From an uncultured Lachnospiraceae bacterium (GTDB lineage: Bacteria; Bacillota; Clostridia; Lachnospirales; Lachnospiraceae): DNA of 38,589 nt. Position numbers and translations under genes: made by a program. Of this stretch, positions 1 through 7,517 are shown piece after piece. The first letter of the stretch is position 1. The number at the start of each line of letters is the position of its first letter. The notes under the pieces are model-generated. The model saw only the letters and a program-made list of their open reading frames with translations, searched no databases and was not told where the DNA came from. Location of the stretch: the NCBI GenBank assembly GCA_934330725.1, contig CAKRGM010000023.1:1-38589 (forward strand), in the 5' to 3' direction.

Positions 1-240
1 TAATCATCTGCTCTGTACTGTTTTGTTTTATTTGGTGTCGCTCGCGGCGACTTGATTATAATATCACCTGTTGTTTAGAATGTCAACACTTTTTTAAAAC
101 TTTTTTCGACTTTTTATTTTATTTTTTATTCCTATCAATTATCTGCTTTAATTTTTAAGGTCTTGCAGACCATTTATAAGACTATTTATTCTTACTCCCG
201 GCGCCTTTTCCTACAGACTGAAGCCCTTTTATACATGCAT
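1..240. other. Intergenic region at the left edge
   Basis: I see no gene here. The segment holds a strong minus-strand promoter (separate entry) preceded by A/T tracts, and past that only AT-rich sequence up to the terminator of the chemoreceptor gene. Confidence 0.6.
37..117 (-). promoter_or_regulatory. Strong sigma-A promoter reading off the left edge, rRNA-operon-like
   Basis: On the minus strand there is a perfect -35 TTGACA (81-86), a 17-base spacer and a -10 TATTAT (58-63), which overlaps a further TATAAT. Runs of A upstream on the minus strand (about 87-117) resemble an UP element. Just after the expected start, at 37-51, lies a GC-rich hairpin, GTCGC/GCGAC with a 5-base loop, which would form the very 5' end of the transcript. 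No ORF begins before the edge. This layout fits a stable-RNA promoter, but the rRNA itself lies outside the window, so that part is inference. Confidence 0.6.
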
Positions 241-286
241 AAATAAAAACAGAGATATGCATAAATTAAATCTATACATATCTCTG
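241..286 (-). terminator. Rho-independent terminator of the chemoreceptor gene
   Basis: Perfect 10-bp inverted repeat (CAGAGATATG at 250-259, its complement at 277-286) with a 17-base loop. On the minus strand it is followed by TTTTTATTT. It sits 46 bases after the stop codon. Confidence 0.65.
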
Positions 287-332
287 CCATACTCATCTGA
301 AATATTTAATATTTTTGTACAATGCGCTGGTC

Positions 333-965
333 CTAGTCAATTGCATTCATAGCTTTATCAGTAATTTCTCTCTGATATGCAATTTCATTCTCTATATTAC
401 GGGCAACTTCATTTGCCGTATATGCAGCATCAACTACTTTTTTCAAAACATTGCCCACTTCATCTGCTTTAACCTTCTGAGTAGAAGCATTATCATATAT
501 TGTCTTCATTGACTCAACAGTTTCAAGAACAGATGACTGTACTTCTTCAATAGTTTCTGTTATCTCTCTTGATGACTTTGATGATTGTGAAGCAAGATTA
601 CGCACTTCACTTGCAACAACTGCAAATCCACGTCCATGTTCACCTGCTCTTGCAGCTTCAATCGACGCATTAAGTGACAAAATATTGGTTTTATTTGATA
701 TTGAACTTATAACCAGAGCAAACTGCTCAATTTTCTTTGATAATTCTTCTAACTCTTTAATCTTAGCAGAAGATATTTCAACAACCTTATTAAGCTCATC
801 AATCATTTTAAGAATCTCTTCAACACTTCCAATACTTTCTTTTACAAGATTTAACGAAGTATCTGATGAATTGATAACATCAAAAGCATCTTTTTCAAGC
901 TTTTCCTGTGACTTATCCAATCCTGTAAGAATTCCCCTCAAATCCGTTGTTTGTTTCTTTTCCAT
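333..965 (-). CDS. Soluble methyl-accepting chemotaxis-like signalling protein
   Basis: A 210-residue protein that is essentially only the cytoplasmic signalling hairpin of a chemoreceptor. The invariant tip is visible as EAARAGEHGRGFAVVASEVR, with heptad-rich coiled coil on both sides. There is no transmembrane segment and no recognisable sensor domain; the first 30 residues are short and polar. In known receptors this domain contacts CheA and CheW, so this one probably acts in the cytoplasm, either sensing through an unseen partner or as an adaptor. I chose the start at 965 because GGAGGA lies 7 bases upstream; the longer reading from 1043 has no ribosome binding site. It appears monocistronic, with its own terminator. 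The ligand is unknown. Confidence 0.85.
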   Translation of the reverse strand: MEKKQTTDLRGILTGLDKSQEKLEKDAFDVINSSDTSLNLVKESIGSVEEILKMIDELNKVVEISSAKIKELEELSKKIEQFALVISSISNKTNILSLNASIEAARAGEHGRGFAVVASEVRNLASQSSKSSREITETIEEVQSSVLETVESMKTIYDNASTQKVKADEVGNVLKKVVDAAYTANEVARNIENEIAYQREITDKAMNAID

Positions 966-1239
966 AAATGTCTCCTCCATTCCTATGCTGCACAACTTTA
1001 TATATACAAATATACCTGCCTCAATAGATATTCCGTCAATCATAACACATGACTAAATCTCATACCGGCTTACGTATATAAACATGTGCATAAACGCAAG
1101 GTAACGATGCAGTATTTTATACTGTTTCCCCTCTGTTTTTTTCACTTTAGTATATTAGAAGATATTTAAAGCTCTTAATATTTGTACAGGCATCATGAAT
1201 TAAATATTTATAATTCAAACCAGTAATTATCCTGATACT

Positions 1240-2619
1240 TTATATTAAATTTATAGCTTCATAAATACTACTAATACCAATTACGTTTATTTTATCAGTT
1301 TTCATTATATTTTTCAAGCATACTCTTGGTAAAATACATGTTTTAAATCCTAATTTTACAGCTTCATTTATTCTTGCCTGTGCCTGACTCACTGCACGTA
1401 CCTCTCCGGTAAGACCAACCTCCCCAAAAATAATCGTACTGCTGTCCACCGGACGGTTTTTGTAACTGCTTACAAGTGCCATTATTATTGCAAGATCAAG
1501 CGCTGGCTCGCTGACTTTCATTCCACCCGCAACATTTATATATGCATCGCTGCCGGACAAATGAATTCCTGCACGTTTTTCAAGAACAGCCATCAAAAGA
1601 TCTACCCTCCTGTAATCTGTACCTGTTGCCGTTCTCCTTGGCATGCCGAAATTAGAATCACATACAAGCGCCTGTATTTCCAGTAAAATAGGCCGGCTTC
1701 CTTCCATAAGGCATGCCACAACTGAACCGGAAGCATCTTCCGGGCGTCCTGTAAGCATATATTCTGACGGATTTTCCACTTCTGAAAGTCCGCTTTCCCG
1801 CATTTCAAATACTCCGATTTCATTTGTAGAACCAAAACGGTTTTTTACGCTCCTCAACACCCTGTACATGGCATTTCTGTCGCCTTCAAAATACAACACT
1901 GTATCCACCATATGCTCAAGCATTCTTGGCCCTGCTACCACTCCTTCCTTGGTAACATGCCCAACAATAAATATTGCTATATCAAGTCCCTTTGCCAGCT
2001 GCATAAGAACTGCTGTTGATTCACGAACCTGACTTACACTGCCTGGTGCTGCTCCAATATCCTCTTTATACATTGTCTGAATTGAATCAATAATCACCAC
2101 CTCCGGCATTACTTTTTTTAACACAGCCTCTATATTTTCAAGATTTGTTTCACAAAGCAGTTCCAGGTTGTCACTTATTTTTCCAAGTCTGTCTGCTCTT
2201 ATTTTAATCTGTATAAGTGACTCTTCACCGGATATATAAAGAACTTTTTTATTATCAAGTGCCAGATTATTACACATTTGAAGAAGTAATGTTGACTTTC
2301 CTATTCCAGGATCTCCTCCAACAAGAACAAGCGATCCTTCTACAATTCCTCCGCCAAGTACACGGTCAAATTCTTTAATCCCCGTACTAATTCTGTCTTT
2401 ATCCTGTGAAGATATCTGGGACAATCTGGTTGTCTTCATGTCTGTTTTTACAGCCGATGTTCCAATTCTGGTATTTATAACACCTTTAGGCTGTTTCCCT
2501 GAAACCGGCTGTTCTACAAATGTATTCCACTCTTTGCAGGCAGGGCACTGCCCATACCATTTTGCTGATTCATATCCACACTCTTTACAAAAAAATGCAG
2601 TATCTTTTGCTTTTGCCAT
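1240..2619 (-). CDS. radA: DNA repair protein RadA
   Basis: 459 residues, the normal RadA length. It is a RecA-like ATPase that helps process recombination intermediates and branch migration. Visible parts in order: a four-cysteine zinc finger (C11, C14, C25, C28), a Walker A motif GGDPGIGKST at 101-110, the RadA-specific KNRFGS motif at 259-264, and a Lon-protease-like C-terminal domain. GGAGGA stands 5 bases before the ATG, and this Shine-Dalgarno sequence is the tail of a 100-bp repeated element lying just upstream. It follows clpC and a small gene, an order also known from Bacillus (mcsA-mcsB-clpC-radA). A terminator at 2751-2779 separates it from the preceding gene, so radA may have its own promoter. 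Confidence 0.97.
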   Translation of the reverse strand: MAKAKDTAFFCKECGYESAKWYGQCPACKEWNTFVEQPVSGKQPKGVINTRIGTSAVKTDMKTTRLSQISSQDKDRISTGIKEFDRVLGGGIVEGSLVLVGGDPGIGKSTLLLQMCNNLALDNKKVLYISGEESLIQIKIRADRLGKISDNLELLCETNLENIEAVLKKVMPEVVIIDSIQTMYKEDIGAAPGSVSQVRESTAVLMQLAKGLDIAIFIVGHVTKEGVVAGPRMLEHMVDTVLYFEGDRNAMYRVLRSVKNRFGSTNEIGVFEMRESGLSEVENPSEYMLTGRPEDASGSVVACLMEGSRPILLEIQALVCDSNFGMPRRTATGTDYRRVDLLMAVLEKRAGIHLSGSDAYINVAGGMKVSEPALDLAIIMALVSSYKNRPVDSSTIIFGEVGLTGEVRAVSQAQARINEAVKLGFKTCILPRVCLKNIMKTDKINVIGISSIYEAINLI

Positions 2620-2626
2620 AATAATC

Positions 2627-2726
2627 CTCCATTTCGCAGACGCTTTGCGTCAAAGGAATCGTGAGCTGAATTTCAGATTCAGCTCTGCGATCATAGCTGC
2701 TTTGTGACGCCTGCAGCACAAATAGC
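2627..2726 (-). repeat. 100-bp structured repeat, copy A (radA leader)
   Basis: One of three 100-bp copies that align without gaps; it is 82% identical to the copy at 9775-9874 and 77% to the copy at 16480-16579 (counted by hand). Read on the minus strand it has an outer stem (2707-2714 with 2636-2643) and an 8-bp inner hairpin (2678-2685 with 2663-2670). The downstream end carries the GGAG used by radA, 7 bases from the start codon. The most conserved block is CTGCTTTGTG (plus strand, 2697-2706). Confidence 0.85.
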
Positions 2727-2750
2727 TGTGTGAAAAACACATAAATAAGC

Positions 2751-2779
2751 AAAAAGGAAGCGGGTTTTAATCGCTTCCT
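2751..2779 (-). terminator. Terminator after the small conserved gene
   Basis: 8-bp perfect stem AGGAAGCG/CGCTTCCT (2755-2762 and 2772-2779) with a 9-base loop, followed on the minus strand by TTTTT. It lies between the 137-residue gene and the radA leader element. Confidence 0.75.
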
Positions 2780-2805
2780 CAAAAAATCAATATCATTTCC
2801 AGAAT

Positions 2806-3219
2806 TTACGCTTTTGTAATAACAACTTTTTTCTCATTATTGCCATCAAACTCTACTGACACAACAAGCTTTCCACCCATATTAGTTGCCATTTTTCCAA
2901 GGCTCTCGCCATCTATTTCAATTGCATATTCTGAACCCTCTTCAAGTTCAAGCGTTATCTGCGCATCTTCATTTCCCTCAACATCAAAGCTTACGCTATT
3001 ATCTGTTGCCTTAAAATCCTTAACTGCTGTTCCCGGTACTGACTCATATACAAAAGAACCATTCTTTTCTAACTTTGTAATGTCCTTATATGTTTTTATC
3101 TTATATACATCACCACCATGCTCAAAATCTGACAACTTGGACTTTTCATTAAGTTCATAGTTACCAAAGCTTATCGTTCCGTTTTTTTCTGAACGGATCA
3201 GTTCCTTTACTACTGACAT
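2806..3219 (-). CDS. Small conserved protein of unknown function
   Basis: 137 residues, acidic, no signal peptide or membrane segment; the composition suggests mostly beta strands. From memory, near relatives are common in Lachnospiraceae and sometimes carry the database name endosialidase, but nothing catalytic can be seen and I do not endorse that name. The start is well supported (GGAGGA 7 bases before ATG). It has a likely promoter of its own and a strong terminator directly downstream, so it is probably an independent, possibly highly expressed unit inserted between clpC and radA. The function is unknown. Confidence 0.8.
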   Translation of the reverse strand: MSVVKELIRSEKNGTISFGNYELNEKSKLSDFEHGGDVYKIKTYKDITKLEKNGSFVYESVPGTAVKDFKATDNSVSFDVEGNEDAQITLELEEGSEYAIEIDGESLGKMATNMGGKLVVSVEFDGNNEKKVVITKA

Positions 3220-3257
3220 CTGTATGTCCTCCCTATTATTATCATATGTTGCAAATA

Positions 3258-3266
3258 ATTATAGCA
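3258..3266 (-). promoter_or_regulatory. Putative extended -10 promoter for the 137-residue gene
   Basis: On the minus strand TGCTATAAT forms an extended -10 about 38 bases before the start codon. No good -35 is present. It lies beside a perfect palindrome AAAATAATTATTTT (3266-3279). Confidence 0.4.
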
Positions 3267-3284
3267 AAATAATTATTTTATTAC

Positions 3285-3320
3285 CAGTATATCAAAAGAT
3301 AAATATATTCAGATATACTG
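3285..3320 (-). terminator. Hairpin after clpC, possible weak terminator
   Basis: Perfect 9-bp inverted repeat CAGTATATC/GATATACTG with an 18-base loop, 13 bases past the clpC stop codon. There is no clean T-run behind it, so termination is uncertain. Confidence 0.35.
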
Positions 3321-3332
3321 TAAAATATTTCA

Positions 3333-5795
3333 TTATTTATTTATTCCTCTTTTTAATGAAAATACAGGTTTTCCATCCTTTAACGTAACCTTAACCCTGT
3401 TTCCGGCTTTTATTGTGCCTTCAAGAATCTTTTCTGCCAGAACGTCTTCTATTTCATTCTGTATAGCCCTTCTTAAAGGTCTTGCGCCATACTTTGAATC
3501 ATATCCTTTGTCAATGATATATGCTCTCGCAGATTCATCCAGTTCTACAGAAAGCTTCATCTGTTCCATTATACGCTTATTAACTGTTGCCATCATTATA
3601 TCAACAATCTGACCTGTCTGTTCTTTATTAAGCATATGGAACACTATGATTTCATCAATTCTGTTTATAAACTCAGGCTTGAATATTCTCTTAACCTCAT
3701 CCATAACTTTGTCTTTCATGTTTTCATGAGATGTCTTTTCATCTATTACCGATGCGAAACCGAGTGTTTTTGGCGACACGATGTTTTCTGCTCCGGCATT
3801 TGATGTCATTATAATAACCGTATTTTTAAAATCAACAACCCTGCCCGTTGAATCAGTGATATGTCCATCATCAAGCACCTGCAGAAGTACGTTAAATACA
3901 TCAGGATGGGCTTTTTCAACTTCGTCGAACAGAATTACTGAATATGAATTTCTTCTTACTTTTTCACTTAGCTGTCCACCCTCGTCATATCCTACATATC
4001 CAGGAGGTGAGCCTATGAGCTTTGACACTGTGTGTTTTTCCATGTATTCAGACATATCTACCCTTATCATGGCATTTTCAGTGCCAAACATAGCTTCTGC
4101 CAGTGCCTTGGAAAGTTCTGTTTTACCAACACCTGTTGGTCCAAGAAAAAGAAATGAGCCTATCGGACGATTTGGGTCTTTTAAACCTACCCTTCCCCTT
4201 CTTATTGCTTTTGCAACAGCTGTAACAGCCTCGTCCTGTCCAACAACTCTTTTATGAAGAGTTTCTTCGAGTTTCATAAGCTTATCTGATTCTGTCTGGG
4301 CAATCTTTTTAACCGGTATTTTTGTCCATGATGAAACTACATCTGCAATTTCATCTTCTCCAACGACAAGATTTCCACTGTTTCTTTCTTCTTCCCATTT
4401 TTTATTAAGCTTTTCAAGTCTTTCTGACATCCTTATCTGCTTTTTCTTAACTTCACCGGCTTCTTCATATGCCTCTGACTTTATTGCTTCTTCTTTTTCT
4501 TCATCGAGTTTCTTTATATCTTCTTCGAGTTTTTTAATATTCTTCGGCTTTACATATGCTGCAAGTCTTGTCTTTGCAGACGCCTCATCTATAAGATCTA
4601 TTGCCTTGTCAGGAAGAAACCTGTCATTTAAATACCTTGTAGATAATTTTACTGCTGCTTCAACTGCTTTATCTGTAATTGTAACGTTGTGGTGCTGTTC
4701 ATATTTGCCTCGTAAGCCCTTTAAAATAAGAACTGCCTCTTCCTGTGACGGCTCGTCCACACGCACTGACTGGAATCTTCTCTCAAGCGCAGCGTCCTTT
4801 TCAATATATTTTCTGTATTCATCTAATGTCGTTGCACCAATAAGCTGTATTTCGCCTCTTGCAAGTGATGGCTTTAATATATTAGACGCATCGATGGCGC
4901 CTTCCGCTCCACCTGCACCGATAATTGTGTGAAGTTCATCTAAAAACAGCAGTACATCTCCTGCCTCTTTAACTTCGCTTATTACCTTCTTTATTCTTTC
5001 CTCAAATTCACCACGGTATTTTGAACCTGCAACCATTCCGGACAAATCAAGTGTAAGAAGTCTCTTTCCTTTTATTGTTTCCGGTACATTACCCTCAACA
5101 ATTTTAGCTGCAAGGCCTTCGACTATCGCTGTTTTTCCAACGCCCGGTTCTCCTATAAGACATGGATTATTTTTGGTACGTCTGCTTAATATCTGTATTA
5201 CACGTTCAATTTCCTTATCGCGTCCTATAACAGGGTCAAGTCTGTTTTGTCTCGCAAGCTCTGTAAGATCCCTGCTGTACTGGTTCAATGTCTGTGTTGC
5301 CTTTTTGTCTTTAGACCTTGGCCTGCCATTTTGGAAATCCTCTTTGTACGTGTTTGCATCTTCTCCCATTGCGACAAGAAGATCAACATATATTTTCTTT
5401 GTACTTACTCCTATTGTGTTAAGAAGTCTTGCTGCAACGCTCTCTGTTTCTTTTATTATAGAAATCAGAATATGCTCTGTTCCAATAAGTTCTGATTTAA
5501 AACGAATTGATTCCTTTGCCGCATTTTCAAGAATTTTTCTGACACGCGGCGTGTAACCTGCAGGTTCCTTCAGATTGACCGTGTTATCCGGCGAAATAAG
5601 CTGGCATACGAGATTTGTTATTTTCTCATCAGTAACATCATTTCCTGAAAGTACTGCACAGGCGAGGCTTCCCTCCGCCTGAATAAGGCCAATCAGCAAA
5701 TGTTCTGAGCCTATATAACCATGCCCTAAAAGCGCCGCTGTTTCAGCCGCATGATCTAACGCCTCCTGGGCCTTTTTTGTAAATCTGCTTTGCAT
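3333..5795 (-). CDS. clpC: ATP-dependent Clp protease ATPase subunit ClpC
   Basis: 820 residues, full length for ClpC. It is an AAA+ unfoldase that feeds proteins, including those marked by McsB arginine phosphorylation, to ClpP. Two Clp N-terminal repeats (about 1-145) precede AAA domain 1 with Walker A GEPGVGKT (215-222) and Walker B LLFLDE (282-287). A UVR-type coiled middle segment (about 420-465) follows, then AAA domain 2 with GPTGVGKT (552-559) and ILFDE (621-625) and the C-terminal D2-small domain. The middle domain is the short ClpC type, not the long ClpB type. It follows mcsB by 72 bases, the classical arrangement. The ATG is preceded by GAGGAAAGG. No CtsR operator was found nearby. 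Confidence 0.97.
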   Translation of the reverse strand: MQSRFTKKAQEALDHAAETAALLGHGYIGSEHLLIGLIQAEGSLACAVLSGNDVTDEKITNLVCQLISPDNTVNLKEPAGYTPRVRKILENAAKESIRFKSELIGTEHILISIIKETESVAARLLNTIGVSTKKIYVDLLVAMGEDANTYKEDFQNGRPRSKDKKATQTLNQYSRDLTELARQNRLDPVIGRDKEIERVIQILSRRTKNNPCLIGEPGVGKTAIVEGLAAKIVEGNVPETIKGKRLLTLDLSGMVAGSKYRGEFEERIKKVISEVKEAGDVLLFLDELHTIIGAGGAEGAIDASNILKPSLARGEIQLIGATTLDEYRKYIEKDAALERRFQSVRVDEPSQEEAVLILKGLRGKYEQHHNVTITDKAVEAAVKLSTRYLNDRFLPDKAIDLIDEASAKTRLAAYVKPKNIKKLEEDIKKLDEEKEEAIKSEAYEEAGEVKKKQIRMSERLEKLNKKWEEERNSGNLVVGEDEIADVVSSWTKIPVKKIAQTESDKLMKLEETLHKRVVGQDEAVTAVAKAIRRGRVGLKDPNRPIGSFLFLGPTGVGKTELSKALAEAMFGTENAMIRVDMSEYMEKHTVSKLIGSPPGYVGYDEGGQLSEKVRRNSYSVILFDEVEKAHPDVFNVLLQVLDDGHITDSTGRVVDFKNTVIIMTSNAGAENIVSPKTLGFASVIDEKTSHENMKDKVMDEVKRIFKPEFINRIDEIIVFHMLNKEQTGQIVDIMMATVNKRIMEQMKLSVELDESARAYIIDKGYDSKYGARPLRRAIQNEIEDVLAEKILEGTIKAGNRVKVTLKDGKPVFSLKRGINK

Positions 5796-5867
5796 AATTT
5801 TTTTCCTTTCCTCAAGTTCTTAAGAATAATCATACTGTTAAAATATTATTTTGTACAGTATGGTGTT

Positions 5868-6905
5868 TTAATTTTTTAATTTGGGAAGATTATCCCTTAC
5901 AAATCCTGATCTTTGAATATCAAGTTCATCATCAGACATACTGCGTCCTGACTGGAGTATAAGATTGGCAGGCTGTATTCCTATCATCAGCTGATAAATG
6001 CTGCAATCCTCATTTGTATCAAACTTTATAAGGCCTTCAGCAAGCCCAAGCCTTAATTCTGACAGTAGAAAAAGCCCATCCCTGAGTGATAATTTTCTTG
6101 AATATTTTAAAACTCCGTATGAACGGAATACATTGTCCATTACTGTAACCTTTTTATTGGTTATCAGACGTTTTCTTAAATTCCTTTCCTGATTTATTAT
6201 CTGATTAGTTATATTATTCAGATTATCTATTATCTCGCTTTCTGAATAACCTAATGTTACCTGATTTGAAATCTGGTATATATCACCAATTGCAGTATTA
6301 TCATTACTGCTGTATACACCTCTTAACACCATTCCAAACCGCCCTATTTCTGTTGCAATACCTGCGATCTTATCATTTCCTGCCAGTGCCGGAAGATGAA
6401 GCATATAAGATACTCTCATTCCTGTTCCTACATTAGACGGACATGTCGTAAGATACCCATATTTTTCATCATATGCAAACTCCAATGCTTCTCCAAGCTC
6501 ATCATCTATCTTATCTGCTATTTCATATGCTTTTTTGATATCCATACCTGCAACAAAAGACTGTATACGTATATGGTCTTCTTCATTTAGCATAATTGAA
6601 ATATTTTCGTCAGGTGATGCCATTCCTGCAGCAACTTCCTGATTAAGCAGAAAATTGCTTATGACATGTCTTTCCTTCATTGCCACTCTGCTGTATAAAT
6701 TGAGATTTTTAAAATCATAACATGTATAGTCTTTGATAATACTGACATTTTTTATTCTGCTGACAGTCTCATCTATCATTTTTCTTGCTTCGTCGTTGTC
6801 CAGCTTAAGGGAAAAATTATAACCTGACAGGTTTCTGGCAAGACGAACACGGCTTGATACTACCACATCACTGTTCTTTCCATTCTGCTCAAACCACCTA
6901 AGCAT
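5868..6905 (-). CDS. mcsB: Protein arginine kinase McsB
   Basis: 345 residues of the ATP:guanido phosphotransferase family. In Firmicutes McsB phosphorylates arginine residues, which marks proteins for ClpCP. Visible are the SSRVRLARN segment (17-25), the nucleotide/catalytic region NEEDHIR (107-113), and TCPSNVGTGMR (154-164) around the reactive cysteine typical of guanidino kinases. The arginine-rich C-terminal part corresponds to the phosphoarginine-sensing region. The start codon overlaps the end of mcsA by 8 bases and has GGGAGG upstream, so the two genes are translationally coupled. clpC follows. This is the standard McsA-McsB-ClpC module. Confidence 0.95.
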   Translation of the reverse strand: MLRWFEQNGKNSDVVVSSRVRLARNLSGYNFSLKLDNDEARKMIDETVSRIKNVSIIKDYTCYDFKNLNLYSRVAMKERHVISNFLLNQEVAAGMASPDENISIMLNEEDHIRIQSFVAGMDIKKAYEIADKIDDELGEALEFAYDEKYGYLTTCPSNVGTGMRVSYMLHLPALAGNDKIAGIATEIGRFGMVLRGVYSSNDNTAIGDIYQISNQVTLGYSESEIIDNLNNITNQIINQERNLRKRLITNKKVTVMDNVFRSYGVLKYSRKLSLRDGLFLLSELRLGLAEGLIKFDTNEDCSIYQLMIGIQPANLILQSGRSMSDDELDIQRSGFVRDNLPKLKN

Positions 6906-7494
6906 TATCTTTTCCTCCCTTTGTACCTTTAAGTGCTTTTATTTCATCACGGTATTTTGCCGCACCCTCAAAGTTTTCAAGTAAAACGGCTTCCTTAAGT
7001 TTAGCATTCAGGACTGCAATCTCATCAAGAATATCATTCTTTCTTTCCTCTGCCGGTCTTAAATCCTGTACAGAATCCTTTTCCTGTTCGTATTTTTTAT
7101 TTTCTTTTTTGTATCTTTGGTATACCTTGCCTTTATGCTGTATACTTCCCTGAATTTTCTTCATATTGTCCTCTATAAGCGGTCCAAAGACATTATAACA
7201 TTCAGCGCATCCGAACTTACCCACATTGATAAATTCTCCAAATTCCATTCCACACTGCGGACACCTTATATGCATGGACTGATTGTCAACCTGTTCATGT
7301 GCTCCTGTATTAGAAGCAAGCAGTCCTGTAAGCAGCTTAACAAACGGGAAATCGCTGTTTATTACATTTGCATATCCCGTAAGATCAAGCTTTGCAGCAC
7401 AATCCCTGCATAAATGATGTTCTGTCTTTACGCCGTTTATAATTTCCGTATAATGAATTGTTGCCTCATTTTCATGGCATTTTTCACACAACAT
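6898..7494 (-). CDS. mcsA: McsA, zinc-binding activator of McsB
   Basis: 198 residues. Four CXXC pairs (C3/C6, C29/C32, C78/C81, C96/C99) form two zinc-binding treble-clef-like units, followed by a lysine/glutamate-rich linker and a C-terminal UVR motif (about 155-190). McsA activates the McsB kinase and is the usual partner encoded directly before it; the 8-base overlap with mcsB agrees. In Bacillus the gene before mcsA is ctsR. Here it is a membrane flippase gene ending 23 bases upstream, and no CtsR repressor gene is present in the window. Confidence 0.93.
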   Translation of the reverse strand: MLCEKCHENEATIHYTEIINGVKTEHHLCRDCAAKLDLTGYANVINSDFPFVKLLTGLLASNTGAHEQVDNQSMHIRCPQCGMEFGEFINVGKFGCAECYNVFGPLIEDNMKKIQGSIQHKGKVYQRYKKENKKYEQEKDSVQDLRPAEERKNDILDEIAVLNAKLKEAVLLENFEGAAKYRDEIKALKGTKGGKDNA

Positions 7495-7517
7495 ATTAAA
7501 TCTGTCCTTTCTGCATT

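Noticed and set aside
2627..2726. Interpretation of the 100-bp repeats as a CRISPR array or insertion-sequence ends
   Set aside because: The copies are thousands of bases apart, no spacers, cas genes, transposase or target duplications are seen.
2585..2782. 65-codon minus-strand frame through copy A of the repeat
   Set aside because: The matching frame in copies B and C contains stop codons, while the stem pairing is kept, so the repeat is not coding.
5173..5556. 127-codon plus-strand frame opposite clpC
   Set aside because: Shadow of the conserved clpC reading frame; no start signal.
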